From Sagittula sp. P11 (lineage in GTDB: Bacteria; Pseudomonadota; Alphaproteobacteria; Rhodobacterales; Rhodobacteraceae), in NCBI RefSeq assembly GCF_002814095.1, contig NZ_CP021914.1:283722-347721 (forward strand): DNA of 64,000 nucleotides, in the 5' to 3' direction. Under the pieces are notes generated by a model. The model searched no databases and was not told where the DNA came from. It saw only the letters and a program-made list of their open reading frames with translations. This document shows positions 35,547-44,682 of this stretch, piece by piece (position 1 is the stretch's first letter; every line of letters starts with the position of its first letter). Made by a program: the position numbers and the translations under genes.

Positions 35547-36440
35547 TCACTTGATCGGAGGAATGGGAAGCTTGGATTCGCCGGGCTCCAGCACCAGCGT
35601 ATGATCGAGGCTGAACCACTGGCCCACGTCGCCGTCGACGGGGTGGCGTTCGTCATGGGCGGTCAGCTCGCCCACCAGCGCACGGGTCACGCCGAACTGC
35701 ACATCCGTGTGCAGGTAGTCGGTGTCATCGACGTAAATCTGCGAGATCAACGTCTTCAGCCCCGGCTTATGCGCCAGCACATGCACATGCGCCGGACGGT
35801 ACGGGTGACGGTTCTGCGCCTCCAGCAGCCGGCCCACCGTGGTGGTCGTAGGAATCGGGTAGCCCACGGGCCGAACCGAGCGAAACCGCACCAAGCCGTC
35901 CGCGCCGGTCAGGAACTTGCCGCGCAGGTTGTACTCTGCCTGGCTGTCGTCCTGGTTCTCGTAGAGCCCCACGGGCGAGGCGTGCCAGATGTCCACTTCC
36001 AGCCCTTCGATCGGCTGGCCCTCCTTGTCGACAAAGCGGAAACAACCGTCCAGACGCGGCCCCGGCGTCTCCGACCGGAGGATCGAGCCGCCGTTTTCGG
36101 TCATCGGATGGTTCAGCCGCCAGAACGGCCCCAGCAACGATTGCGTCGTTTCGGTGGTGCCATTGTCGCCGTTGTTGAGTAGGCAGACCAGCGAGGACAC
36201 CCCGAGCGACCCCGCCATCAGAACGAACTCGTTGTGCTTGTCGTTCGACTGCTGCCCCATGGTGTTGAGGATCTTCGTCGCCTGCTGGAACTCGGCCTCG
36301 GTCAGCCGCACATCGCGGATGAAACCGTGCAGATGGGTGATCAGCGAGGTCATGATCTCGCGCAGGCGCGGATCGGTGGTCCGGGCCATGACGTCCTGCA
36401 CGGCTGGCGTGACCTCAGATACGCCGGAAAGAATGGTCAT
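35547..36440 (-). CDS. Intradiol ring-cleavage dioxygenase (hydroxyquinol 1,2-dioxygenase-like)
   Basis: A 297-residue non-heme Fe(III) dioxygenase of the catechol/hydroxyquinol 1,2-dioxygenase family. The four iron ligands can be placed: Tyr160 in VGLYENQ, Tyr194 in PVGYPIP, and His218 and His220 in RPAHVHV. The N-terminal helical domain (residues 10-90) is complete. The enzyme opens a catechol or hydroxyquinol ring between the hydroxyls. It overlaps the Gfo/Idh gene by 4 bases. Its pairing with meta-pathway hydratase and aldolase rather than a cycloisomerase or maleylacetate reductase is odd. Confidence 0.9.
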   Translation of the reverse strand: MTILSGVSEVTPAVQDVMARTTDPRLREIMTSLITHLHGFIRDVRLTEAEFQQATKILNTMGQQSNDKHNEFVLMAGSLGVSSLVCLLNNGDNGTTETTQSLLGPFWRLNHPMTENGGSILRSETPGPRLDGCFRFVDKEGQPIEGLEVDIWHASPVGLYENQDDSQAEYNLRGKFLTGADGLVRFRSVRPVGYPIPTTTTVGRLLEAQNRHPYRPAHVHVLAHKPGLKTLISQIYVDDTDYLHTDVQFGVTRALVGELTAHDERHPVDGDVGQWFSLDHTLVLEPGESKLPIPPIK

Positions 36441-37471
36441 CGGTCTACCTCCACAGTTTGGCCGGTTGCGGCGGACAGCTTTACCGCCTCGATCACCGCC
36501 AATGCGGCGAAACCGTCGCGGCCAGAGACGAGCGGTGCTTCTTCGCCCCGGATCACGCGGCCGAATTGCTCGGCCTGAAGGATCAACGGGTCAGAAAAGT
36601 CGAAGAGCAACTTCGAACCGGAGATGGGCTCCCACCACGAGCGCTTGCCCGGGTTCTGCCAGAGCGTCAGGTTCGGCAGCGAAAGCGAGCCTTCGGTGCC
36701 GCCGATCCAGTAACAATCCTCGGTCGTTGCTGGATAGGCAGGGTTCTCGCGGGCGGTCAGCTCCCAGCTCCACGGAGCAACCGCGCTGTCACAGACATTG
36801 ACTGTTCCGAGAAGTCCGCTGGCAAAGCGCAGCAGGATCGCGGCAGTTTCCTCGACTTCGTTCCTGCGGATCACATTCGACTCCGCCGCATGGACCGAAG
36901 CGACCGGACCGCAGAAATGTTGCAGCAGGTCGATGTCATGGATGAGATTGAGGTAGACCGGCCCTGCCCCCTTGCGCCGCCGCCAGTCGACCTCGAAATA
37001 CTCTTCAGGCTTCATGAACCAGGTAGTGCCATGGACGCTGGCGATCTGTCCCAGCACTCCGTCGTCCACCAGCGCCTTCGCCCGCGCGATCAGGGGGTTG
37101 TGGCGACGGTGATGGCCGGTGGCAATGGCGACTCCGGCGTTCTCAGCGGTCTCTACCACAACGCGGGCGGATGCGAGGTCGGTGGTCAGGGGCTTCTCGA
37201 TAAGAACAGGCAAGCCCGCGGAGATGCAGGCCAGCGCACCGTCCGCATGCATGGTGTTGGGTGTAGAGAGAATGACACCCTCCGCGCTCTCCGAGGCAAA
37301 AAGCGACCCAAGATCGGGCAAACAGGGCACGCCGAGACTGGCGGCATAGGCCTGCGCATCAGGGGCCGGATCAACGATGCAGGCGAGCTCGACGTTTTCT
37401 GCCGCCCGCACCGCTGCGGCATGGCGTCGGCCGATCAAGCCCGCGCCGACAACGGCAATCTTGGTGTTCAT
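36437..37471 (-). CDS. Gfo/Idh/MocA-family oxidoreductase
   Basis: A 344-residue NAD(P)-dependent dehydrogenase. The Rossmann motif VVGAGLIGRRHAAAV is at residues 6-20 and the EKPLTTD motif with the catalytic Lys at about residue 93. The C-terminal domain has LIHDIDLLQHFCG, with a His usually needed for catalysis. The start at 37471 (MNTKIAVVG) matches family length. It lies one base after aroQ and probably oxidises a cyclic polyol such as quinate or shikimate or an inositol-like compound, feeding the dehydroquinase. That role is inferred. Confidence 0.88.
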   Translation of the reverse strand: MNTKIAVVGAGLIGRRHAAAVRAAENVELACIVDPAPDAQAYAASLGVPCLPDLGSLFASESAEGVILSTPNTMHADGALACISAGLPVLIEKPLTTDLASARVVVETAENAGVAIATGHHRRHNPLIARAKALVDDGVLGQIASVHGTTWFMKPEEYFEVDWRRRKGAGPVYLNLIHDIDLLQHFCGPVASVHAAESNVIRRNEVEETAAILLRFASGLLGTVNVCDSAVAPWSWELTARENPAYPATTEDCYWIGGTEGSLSLPNLTLWQNPGKRSWWEPISGSKLLFDFSDPLILQAEQFGRVIRGEEAPLVSGRDGFAALAVIEAVKLSAATGQTVEVDR

Positions 37472-37472
37472 C

Positions 37473-37910
37473 TCAGCGGGTTCCTGCAAGCTGGCAGATG
37501 CGGCGGATGCCGGCGACGTAGCCTTCCAGGCCAAGGCCCGCGATCACACCGTCGGCCCGGTGCGACACATAGGAATGATGGCGGAAGGCCTCGCGCTTGT
37601 GGACCTGGCTGATGTGGACCTCGATCACCGGCGGCTCATAGGTGTTGAGCGCGTCGAGAATGGCAATCGACGTATGAGTGAAGGCGCCGGGATTGATCAC
37701 GATGCCGCAGGTCGTCTCGCGGGCTTGGTGAATCCAGTCGATGATGTCGCCTTCGTGGTTGGACTGTTCCAGCCGGGTGTTGAAGCCCTCGGCGCAGGCC
37801 TCTTGGCACAGGCGCGCCACGTCATCGAGCGTCTCGCGCCCGTAGATCTCGGGCTGGCGTTTGCCCAGCAGGTTCAGGTTCGGGCCGTTGAGGATCAGGA
37901 TGTCAGGCAT
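37473..37910 (-). CDS. aroQ: Type II 3-dehydroquinate dehydratase
   Basis: A 145-residue dodecameric-type dehydroquinase. [18 protein letters not shown] contains the Asn/Arg lid residues and catalytic Tyr. NPGAFTHTS and [17 protein letters not shown] supply the Asn, His and Arg substrate contacts. It converts 3-dehydroquinate to 3-dehydroshikimate. In this catabolic operon it more likely serves quinate degradation than aromatic biosynthesis. One base separates its stop and start boundaries from its neighbours. Confidence 0.95.
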   Translation of the reverse strand: MPDILILNGPNLNLLGKRQPEIYGRETLDDVARLCQEACAEGFNTRLEQSNHEGDIIDWIHQARETTCGIVINPGAFTHTSIAILDALNTYEPPVIEVHISQVHKREAFRHHSYVSHRADGVIAGLGLEGYVAGIRRICQLAGTR

Positions 37911-37911
37911 T

Positions 37912-38709
37912 TCACAGTTCTTTCAGAAGGGCCGTCGTGGCGGCGTGGATGGCACGGGCGCGGGTCAGCGGATCGCGTTCGTCTGAGGCATTGGGCAGCT
38001 CGACCGAGATCACCGCGTCGTGTGGCAGGGCGCGCAGGGACTCTGCCAGAGGCAGCGCACCCTCGCCGGGCAGAAGCCGCCCGCCACGGGCCTCGGCCAG
38101 CAGCGCGTCGGTGGTTTCGGGCGCGGGCAAGGGCGCGTCGCAGATCTGGACAGAGCGCAGCAGGCCGGGCGCGATCTGCCGCAGATCGTCGGTCGTGCCG
38201 CCGCAGCGCGCATGGTGCAACGTGTCCACGAGATAACCGGCGTTGGTGGCCCCGCTTGCCTTGATCAGGCCGAGACAGGCGCCGGGCCGGTTCACGCCGC
38301 GCCACTTCATGCACTCGATGTCCACGGACAGGCCGCGTTCCCCCGCCAGCGCGCAGACACGCGCAAACCGTTCCGCCAGTGCGGGGAAGACATCGGCGCA
38401 GGTGTTGACTCGCTGCCCACCCAGTTGCGCCGCCGCATCCAGCGCGGGGATCAGCGCCTCGGCGTCGAACCCCGCGTCGATCACTACGGTTTCGATGTCG
38501 TAAAGGCCGATCCCTTCGCCTTCCATGACGCGGGCCAGCTCGCGCAGGCCCGCCGCGTCGGGCAGCCAGTTCAATTGTCCGGTGGCAACAGGGTGGAACC
38601 GAAGGCCTACAAAGCCGAAGCCCGCCTGCCGCGCCAGCCGCACCAGATCGACCGGCGACTGGTCGAGAAAAGTGAAGTGCCCAAGGCCGATGCCGTTCAG
38701 TGCATTCAT
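37912..38709 (-). CDS. Sugar phosphate isomerase/epimerase family (xylose isomerase-like TIM barrel) protein
   Basis: A 265-residue AP-endonuclease-2/xylose-isomerase-like barrel starts [19 protein letters not shown]. Candidate metal ligands include the Glu of YDIETVV, the Asp/His of DTLHHARCG and the Glu of VISVELPN. Some members are 3-dehydroshikimate dehydratases that produce protocatechuate. With AroQ immediately downstream that is a sensible guess but not proven. Start overlaps the GntR regulator stop by 4 bases. Confidence 0.8.
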   Translation of the reverse strand: MNALNGIGLGHFTFLDQSPVDLVRLARQAGFGFVGLRFHPVATGQLNWLPDAAGLRELARVMEGEGIGLYDIETVVIDAGFDAEALIPALDAAAQLGGQRVNTCADVFPALAERFARVCALAGERGLSVDIECMKWRGVNRPGACLGLIKASGATNAGYLVDTLHHARCGGTTDDLRQIAPGLLRSVQICDAPLPAPETTDALLAEARGGRLLPGEGALPLAESLRALPHDAVISVELPNASDERDPLTRARAIHAATTALLKEL

Positions 38710-39410
38710 TGCGGGGTCTCCGGCAAGGAGGCCACAATCAGCCGGCGCAGGTTGTCGGTAGAGCGTGTGATATGTCCGGTGAGCAACGCGCAGGCCTCAT
38801 CCGCGCGGCGCTCTACAGCGGCCTGTGCGATGGCGGTGTGCTCGTCGATCACCTCGCGCTGGATCGCCGTGGCCTTGAGGTAGATCAGCCGGTAACGGTC
38901 GTTCAGCGCGACAAGCTGGTGATACATCTTCATCAGCAGCGGCATGTCGCAGCGGGCGATCAGCGCCTCGTGAAAGGCGTTGTTGGCGGCTTCCCAAGCC
39001 GTAAGGCTCCCCGCATCCCCCGGCACGCGCAGCGTGCGGTTCAGCCGGTGCAGCGCGCCCATGACCTCGCCTTCCCATTCCAGCCCGCCATTGGCGATGG
39101 CGCGGCGAAGGGCATAGGGCTCCAGCTCGATCCTCAGCGCGGCGACCTCGTCCAGGTTCGCCACGGAGATCGGCGTGACCGTGTAGCCCTTCATGGCCTC
39201 TGCTTCGACCAGTCCTGTGGCGACCAGCCGGTTCATTGCCTCGCGCAGCGGCGACAGCCCGACGCCATGCTGATCGCGCAGACGGTCGAGATTCAGCTTT
39301 TCTCCGGGTGCAAGCCGACCGTGCAGGATGTCCTGACGCACCCGCGCCTCGATCCGGGCGGCAATGGTCTGCTTGGCGGCAGGATACGGTTGGTTTGCGG
39401 GATGGGCCAT
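38706..39410 (-). CDS. GntR-family (FCD/FadR-type) transcriptional regulator
   Basis: A 234-residue regulator with an N-terminal GntR winged helix (about residues 15-80, core LRDQHGVGLSPLREAMNRL) and an all-helical FCD effector domain with the metal-binding Asp/His pattern (FHEALIARCD). The start at 39410 has an AGGAGG ribosome-binding site. It is the first gene of the eight-gene operon that runs to 33395 and probably controls its own promoter through the palindrome at 39486-39497. Confidence 0.92.
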   Translation of the reverse strand: MAHPANQPYPAAKQTIAARIEARVRQDILHGRLAPGEKLNLDRLRDQHGVGLSPLREAMNRLVATGLVEAEAMKGYTVTPISVANLDEVAALRIELEPYALRRAIANGGLEWEGEVMGALHRLNRTLRVPGDAGSLTAWEAANNAFHEALIARCDMPLLMKMYHQLVALNDRYRLIYLKATAIQREVIDEHTAIAQAAVERRADEACALLTGHITRSTDNLRRLIVASLPETPQ

Positions 39411-39485
39411 GGGCTGTCCTCCTGAGCGGAAGTCATATGAGGTCAGGATAACCCATGTAAACATCAAAAGTTCATCAATCTACGG

Positions 39486-39497
39486 ATAATCGATTAT
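39486..39497. promoter_or_regulatory. Perfect 12-base palindrome, candidate GntR operator
   Basis: ATAATCGATTAT is self-complementary and lies 76 bases upstream of the GntR start in an A/T-rich pocket. FCD-type GntR proteins bind short palindromes at their own promoters, so autoregulation of the aromatic operon is the natural reading. Confidence 0.5.
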
Positions 39498-40009
39498 TCT
39501 GGGAGGCGCAATTTAACGCGCCCCAAGCGCGCATCGTTTAACCGCGCCCCCCTCGCCCTGCTTCTGGCCGCGGAAATCCTGCCTGTCCTGCACCTCTCCG
39601 CCGTCAACACCTAAACGGAACGGCCCGCTACCGCGCGGACCGCGTCATTGGTCCCACGGTTGACGGCTTTGCCGCCTTCGAGCCGCATAGGAACGCGACC
39701 CTCTTCGCAGCTGGCTTGGAGCTGGGGGCCATCGTAGTTGGCGATCCGGGAACGTCCGTTAAGAGCTTGATAGATTTGGCCCCGGCAGGTTCCTCATGCG
39801 GACCGGCCGAGGCTTCGATGCCGCGCAGATAAAACGCCCGGCATCGTGAACCAGCCGGAAAAATCCGGCTTCCGGCAATCCTGAGTCGGCTCACCGGTCA
39901 GTATGTCACCGGCTCGCAGGGTCTTGTCTCATGTCGTGGCCAAGCGCATGCAGCGAAACTCCCATGCGTAGCCTGCAATTGGATTTCCCAACTGCGAGCC
40001 CGTCTGCCG
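39498..40009. other. Spacer without a convincing gene
   Basis: These 512 bases lie between the GntR promoter and the end of the M20 amidohydrolase gene. One plus-strand frame (about 39620-39830) has a protein-like run including FAAFEPHRN and LELGAIVVGDPG, but no start, stop or family could be defined. It may be a gene remnant. Nothing else is supported. Confidence 0.3.
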
Positions 40010-41179
40010 TCAAGCCGCCGGGAGACGCTGACGCACCAGCGTCGTCCAGTACGAGCATCCCCAGCCGATCACGTCATCGTCGAAATCGTATTCCGGATGA
40101 TGCAGTCCCGCCGAGGGACCGTTGCCAATGTTGATCATCGCACCGGGAACCTCGTTCAGCATGAAAGAGAAATCCTCGCCGCCCAACACCGGTGCCATTT
40201 CGAGATCGACGCGGTCCACGCCAGCCACTTCCTGCGCGGCCTGTGCGGCCAGGTCCGTTTCGCGCTCATGGTTCACGGTCACGGGGTAGTGGCGGATGTA
40301 GTCGACCTTCCCGGTCGCACCGAAACCCGACGCGATATTCTCCACCAGGCTCTTCAGCCGGGCCTCCACCTGATCGCGGACCTCCTCGCGCAAGGCACGC
40401 ACCGTGCCGGTGATTTCGGCCGTCTGCGGGATCACGTTGAAGGCGTTTCCGGCCTGCATGGTGCACAGGGACACCACGGCGTTGTCCATCGGGTCGATTG
40501 TGCGCGAAGCGATGGTCTGCACCGACTGGATGATCGTTGCCGCGACCGGCAGAGGGTCGATGGTCTCGTTCGGCTTGGCAGCGTGACCGCCGCGCCCTTC
40601 GATGGTGATGCGGACCTCGTCGACCGAGCCCATGATCGGGCCGGGCGCAATCGTGAATTCGCCCACCGGCATTCCTGGCCGGTTGTGCATCCCGTAGACC
40701 TCGTTGCATGGCCAGCGGGTGAACAGACCGTCTTCGATCATTGCCCTGGCGCCTGCCCCGCCTTCCTCGGCCGGCTGGAAGATCACGATCACCGTGCCGT
40801 CGAAGGCGCGGCTTTGGGCCAGGTGCTTCGCCGCGCCCAAGAGCATCGTGGTATGGCCGTCATGGCCGCAGGCGTGCATCTTGCCAGGCACCTTCGAAGC
40901 CCATGGTTTGCCCGTGGCCTCGTTGATCGGAAGCGCATCCATGTCGGCGCGCAGCCCGATCATGCGCCCGCTCTTGTTGCTCTGGCCGTGGATCACCCCC
41001 ACCACGCCCGTACGGCCGATGCCTTCGACCACCTCGTCGACACCGGCGGCGCGCAGGGCCTCGGCGACGGTGGCGGCGGTGCGAACGGTGTCGTAGAGCA
41101 ATTCGGGGTTCTGGTGCAGGTCACGGCGAAAGGCGGTGAGAGTTTCCAGCTCCTTGCCGACCCAGTTCTCGATGGCCAT
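40010..41179 (-). CDS. M20-family amidohydrolase (hippurate/N-acyl amino acid hydrolase type)
   Basis: A 389-residue metallopeptidase of family M20D. FRRDLHQNPELLYDTVRTA opens the protein. Metal-site motifs are MHACGHDGHTTMLLGA and FQPAEEGGAGARAM, and GGEDFSFML gives the last ligand. A dimerisation domain lies between about residues 185 and 300. Such enzymes release amino acids from N-acyl or N-carbamoyl forms. It is 3 bases downstream of the ATC hydrolase homologue, suggesting it hydrolyses that enzyme's product. True N-carbamoyl-cysteine hydrolases are also M20 enzymes, but this one looks closer to the hippurate-hydrolase branch. Confidence 0.92.
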   Translation of the reverse strand: MAIENWVGKELETLTAFRRDLHQNPELLYDTVRTAATVAEALRAAGVDEVVEGIGRTGVVGVIHGQSNKSGRMIGLRADMDALPINEATGKPWASKVPGKMHACGHDGHTTMLLGAAKHLAQSRAFDGTVIVIFQPAEEGGAGARAMIEDGLFTRWPCNEVYGMHNRPGMPVGEFTIAPGPIMGSVDEVRITIEGRGGHAAKPNETIDPLPVAATIIQSVQTIASRTIDPMDNAVVSLCTMQAGNAFNVIPQTAEITGTVRALREEVRDQVEARLKSLVENIASGFGATGKVDYIRHYPVTVNHERETDLAAQAAQEVAGVDRVDLEMAPVLGGEDFSFMLNEVPGAMINIGNGPSAGLHHPEYDFDDDVIGWGCSYWTTLVRQRLPAA

Positions 41180-41182
41180 GGT

Positions 41183-41710
41183 TCAGCTGTCCTCTTTCTT
41201 CATGCGGAAACGGAAATCGCAGTGGCTTGCGCCCTTCATGATGGTCTGGGTGCGGGTCAGCTCGATCTGCGGGTTGTAGCCGATGCAGAAATCGCCGTCC
41301 CGGTTGCAGGACAGCAGGTGGCCGATGTCGCCGAGACCCATTTCCTTGTACATCTCGGAATAGCGGCAGCGCGTGACGTTGAAGTCGAGCTTTTCCTCGG
41401 TGGCTTCCAGCGTGTCGATCCGCAGCGCGTCTTCGCGCGTCCAGTTCGGCTGGATCGCGGCGAAATCTGTCAGGTCCGGGGCGTGGCCCAGTTGCTCGGC
41501 CAGTTGCTTGCCCTGCTCGATGGCAGAGCGCGAGCATGTCTCTCCGATCACCGCCTCGGCCTCCTTACGGCCCGAGCGTTCGGTGATGACGTCCAGCACG
41601 TGCTTCAGGATCATCGCCTCGATCCGCCGACGCAGGAGGATCGGAATGTCGTGAACGCCCGTCGCCGAGGTGCTGTCCGGTGCGGTGGTTGTGTCGGTTG
41701 TGTCAGTCAT
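41183..41710 (-). CDS. L-2-amino-thiazoline-4-carboxylate (ATC) hydrolase family protein
   Basis: A 175-residue protein of the ATC hydrolase family. Conserved phrases are NVTRCRYSEMYKEMGLGD, LLSCNRDGDFCIGYNP and LTRTQTIMKGASHCDFRF; several Cys and His residues in these are likely functional. Characterised members open L-2-amino-thiazoline-4-carboxylate to N-carbamoyl-L-cysteine. The start at 41710 precedes a Thr/Asp-rich tail of about 20 residues. It lies between the FAD oxidoreductase and the M20 hydrolase. Family is clear; the substrate here is inferred. Confidence 0.85.
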   Translation of the reverse strand: MTDTTDTTTAPDSTSATGVHDIPILLRRRIEAMILKHVLDVITERSGRKEAEAVIGETCSRSAIEQGKQLAEQLGHAPDLTDFAAIQPNWTREDALRIDTLEATEEKLDFNVTRCRYSEMYKEMGLGDIGHLLSCNRDGDFCIGYNPQIELTRTQTIMKGASHCDFRFRMKKEDS

Positions 41711-41721
41711 TGCCTCTGGTC

Positions 41722-43053
41722 CTATGATTTCGGTTCGCTCAAATCCTTGCGCTTGAGCCAGGCAAGGTAGGCGGGCGCGATGTGACGCAACACGCCCTGT
41801 ATCGGAAAGGGTTGCGGATCGGTCGCCGGGAGCGCCAGTTCGCGCGGATCGGTGCCGGTCACGGCGCGGGCCAGCTCTCGGCCCATGGCGGTGCCGAAGG
41901 CGACACCCCGCCCGTTGCAGGCGGCCCAGGCCCAGCCGTCCGGTCCGATCTGGTGCACGCGCGGGAAGCGGTCCCAGTTCATGCCGATGTAGCCCGACCA
42001 GACGTGGCTCATTGTCGGAGTACCCAGCTCGGGGAAGGCCTCGGCCAGGCTGCGCGCCGCCTTGCGCTGCACCCGGCCCGCCACGTCGTGCGGTCCGATC
42101 ACCGCGCCGCCGGTGATGAGGCGGTTGCGCGCGTCGTAGCGGAAGAACCGCAGATCGCCACGCGTGTCGGACACGGCCTGCCGCCCCGGCAGAATCCGGC
42201 CGCGCAGGTTGTCTCCCAGCGGCTCGGTGGACATCTGCCAGCTCAGCACCGGAATGAGCGAGCGCGCGATACGCGGGGCAAGGCGCGGCTTCACCTCGCC
42301 GGTGTAAGCATTCGTGGCCAGGATCATCGCCCGCGCCTTGACCGTCGCGCGGTCGGTGCGCAGCACCCAGGCCGCGCCGTCGCGCTGGTAACTGTCGACC
42401 GGGCTGGTTTCGTGGATCGTCACGCCCAGACCTTCGGCGACACGGGCCATGCCGCGCGCAAGCGCCAGCGGATTGATGTGTCCGCCTGTGGGATTGAACA
42501 TGCCGCCATACCAGAAATCGCTCCCCAGCATCCCGACGGAGTCTTCTGCCGACAGGAGCTGCGCGGGAAAGCCGTAGCGTTGCCAGGCCTCGACCCGCTT
42601 GCGTGACAGCGCCACACGACCCGGGCTGTGCGCCGGCTGGAACCACCCGGTCTGTTCTGCTTCGGCGTCGATCCCGAACTCTCGGACGAGACCGAACAGG
42701 GTATCGGCGGAATTGCCGATCAGATCGACCACGCGTCTCCCGGTATCGCCATATCGCGCGACCCAGGCGTCCGGTTCTGCCGCCGTCAGGACCGGGATCA
42801 CCTGCCCGTTGTTGCGCCCCGAGGCCCCCCAACCCACGGCTTGCGCCTCTAGCACGGTGACGGAATGACCGCGCCGCGCCGCCTCGATGGCGGCCGACAG
42901 GCCGGTGAACCCGGCACCGATGATGGCGATGTCGGTGTCGATCGTGCCGGTCGCGGCAGGAGCGACGTCCCGAGGCGGTGCCGTCTGCGCCCAGAGAGAG
43001 GGCGGAAACTGCACCGTTGGCTGTCGATGCGAAGCGGCGTCGTCGCGCATCAT
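41722..43053 (-). CDS. FAD-dependent amine oxidoreductase (DadA/PuuB-like)
   Basis: A 443-residue D-amino-acid-oxidase-fold flavoprotein. An N-terminal SLWAQTAPP segment resembles gamma-glutamylputrescine oxidases. The FAD motif IAIIGAGFTGLSAAIEAARRG is near residue 42, and GGHINPLALARGMA and WSGYIGMNWDRFP are family phrases. It would oxidise an amine or amino acid to an imine. Its start overlaps the class V enzyme stop by 4 bases. Confidence 0.88.
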   Translation of the reverse strand: MMRDDAASHRQPTVQFPPSLWAQTAPPRDVAPAATGTIDTDIAIIGAGFTGLSAAIEAARRGHSVTVLEAQAVGWGASGRNNGQVIPVLTAAEPDAWVARYGDTGRRVVDLIGNSADTLFGLVREFGIDAEAEQTGWFQPAHSPGRVALSRKRVEAWQRYGFPAQLLSAEDSVGMLGSDFWYGGMFNPTGGHINPLALARGMARVAEGLGVTIHETSPVDSYQRDGAAWVLRTDRATVKARAMILATNAYTGEVKPRLAPRIARSLIPVLSWQMSTEPLGDNLRGRILPGRQAVSDTRGDLRFFRYDARNRLITGGAVIGPHDVAGRVQRKAARSLAEAFPELGTPTMSHVWSGYIGMNWDRFPRVHQIGPDGWAWAACNGRGVAFGTAMGRELARAVTGTDPRELALPATDPQPFPIQGVLRHIAPAYLAWLKRKDLSEPKS

Positions 43054-44672
43054 GCCTGCTCCATCTCGACCGGGCGCGCAACCTCATGCGGCAACCAGAA
43101 CCAGCGCAGCTCCTCTTGTTCCGCTGTCATCTGAAGCTGCTCCGGATCGGTGGGAACCTTTGACAGGAGGGCCTTGGCCTCTGCCATCGCGACCTCGAAA
43201 TCGGGGGCCTCGCCGGTCGGGGCCGCATCGCCGTCCCACAGGTCCGAAAGCCGTGCGGGCGGCGTATCGGCAACGCCGGCACGGGCGCGCCAGACACCAT
43301 CCTTCAGGTCCAGCCTGTACAGTGGCAGCAGCGCCAGCCCGTGCTGCGCCACGAATTCAACCGCCCGCGCGATGCGATCCACGTCCGCTTCTTCGAAGAA
43401 CCAGTTCACCCCCAGCCGGGCCCAGCCGGGGCGGAAGGCGGAATAGCCAAGCTGCACTTCGCGTTCGTGGCGTTCCGTAGTCTCGCGGTCGATGCCCAGG
43501 AGATGGTGGCCATAAGGTCCCGCACAGGAACACCCGCCGCGCGCCTGAATGCCGAACAGATCGTTGAGCAAGGCGACGACGTAGTTGTGATGCAGCATCC
43601 GCCCGCCGACCCGCAGGTTGAAGGAGAAGATCCCCACCCGTGCAGCGCCGACAGGCCCCAGCAGTTCCAGCCCCGGGATGGCGCGCAAGGCGCGTTCCAT
43701 CCGGTCTGTCATGGCCAGTTCGCGTTCCTCGACCTTGTCCTCACCGACCGTGCGCTTCAGCGCCAGAACCATGCCCGCGCGGATGTTCTCGATGATCGCG
43801 GGTGTCCCGCCTTCTTCGCGCCGTTCGGGGTTCGTGACGTATTCATGGTGGTTTTCAGTAACGTAGGACACGGTACCGCCGCCTGTCACTGTCGGCCGTC
43901 CGGTGTCGAGAAAGGTCCGGTCCGCGATCAGCAATCCCGAGGCGCCGGGCCCGCCCGCGTACTTGTGCGGGGACACAAAGGCCGCGTCAATCCGGTCCGC
44001 CGCGCCGGGGACGCTTTCGGCCAGCGAAATCTGCATGTAGGGACCGGCGGCGGCGAAGTCGGCCACGCACCAGCCGCCCTGCGCATGCATCAGCCGCGCG
44101 ATGCCGCGCAGGTCGCTGACCACGCCGGTCACGTTCGAGGCCGCGGCGAAGGCTCCGATCTTCACGGGGGCGTCCGGGTAGGCCGCGAGCCGCGCTTCCA
44201 GCGTTTCGAGGCAAATGGCGCCGTCCGAGTTCAACGGGATACGCTCGATGCTGGCCCCGGATTCGCGCCACGGCAGATCGTTGGAATGGTGCTCGTAGGG
44301 GCCGACAAAGACGACTGACCGCTTGTCTAGTCCGCGCAGCAACAAGGCGCGCACCAGCTTGTCGGCCGCCGCCGTCGCGCCCGACCCGGTGAAGATCACC
44401 GCGTGACCATCATCGGCCCCCACCGCGCGGCGCACTGCGGCGCGGGCCATCTCGCGCAACTGGGTGGTGCGGCGCCCGGTAAAGGACGTTTCGGTGTGTG
44501 TGTTGCCGTAGAACGGCATCACATGGGTCCGGATCGCGTCCTCGATGAAGGTGAGCGAACGCCCGGACGCGACGTAGTCGGCGTAAATCAGACCACGCGG
44601 ACCGAAGGGCCCGGGGATCGGAGTGCCTTCCCCGATCAGCGATTTTCGAATGTCTGTGATCTCGACAGTCAT
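43050..44672 (-). CDS. Class V aminotransferase/cysteine desulfurase-like PLP enzyme
   Basis: A 540-residue fold-type I enzyme. The PLP lysine lies in FVSPHKYAGGPGASG (about residue 232), TGSGATAAADKLV binds the phosphate, and a Cys-rich loop GGCSCAGPYGHHLL (about residue 380) stands where cysteine desulfurases keep their persulfide cysteine. It is longer than NifS/SufS (about 400), with an extra C-terminal region of about 110 residues. Possible roles are sulfur removal from cysteine or a related thiol amino acid, or another elimination. It is 10 bases upstream of the FAD/ATC genes' reading direction and follows the ABC ATPase gene. Confidence 0.85.
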   Translation of the reverse strand: MTVEITDIRKSLIGEGTPIPGPFGPRGLIYADYVASGRSLTFIEDAIRTHVMPFYGNTHTETSFTGRRTTQLREMARAAVRRAVGADDGHAVIFTGSGATAAADKLVRALLLRGLDKRSVVFVGPYEHHSNDLPWRESGASIERIPLNSDGAICLETLEARLAAYPDAPVKIGAFAAASNVTGVVSDLRGIARLMHAQGGWCVADFAAAGPYMQISLAESVPGAADRIDAAFVSPHKYAGGPGASGLLIADRTFLDTGRPTVTGGGTVSYVTENHHEYVTNPERREEGGTPAIIENIRAGMVLALKRTVGEDKVEERELAMTDRMERALRAIPGLELLGPVGAARVGIFSFNLRVGGRMLHHNYVVALLNDLFGIQARGGCSCAGPYGHHLLGIDRETTERHEREVQLGYSAFRPGWARLGVNWFFEEADVDRIARAVEFVAQHGLALLPLYRLDLKDGVWRARAGVADTPPARLSDLWDGDAAPTGEAPDFEVAMAEAKALLSKVPTDPEQLQMTAEQEELRWFWLPHEVARPVEMEQA

Positions 44673-44682
44673 ACCAGTTACC

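Noticed and set aside
41183..43087. 634-residue frame covering the FAD gene and ATC hydrolase
   Set aside because: The first 459 residues are the FAD gene read out of frame and rich in Arg. Only the C-terminal 175 residues are a real protein.
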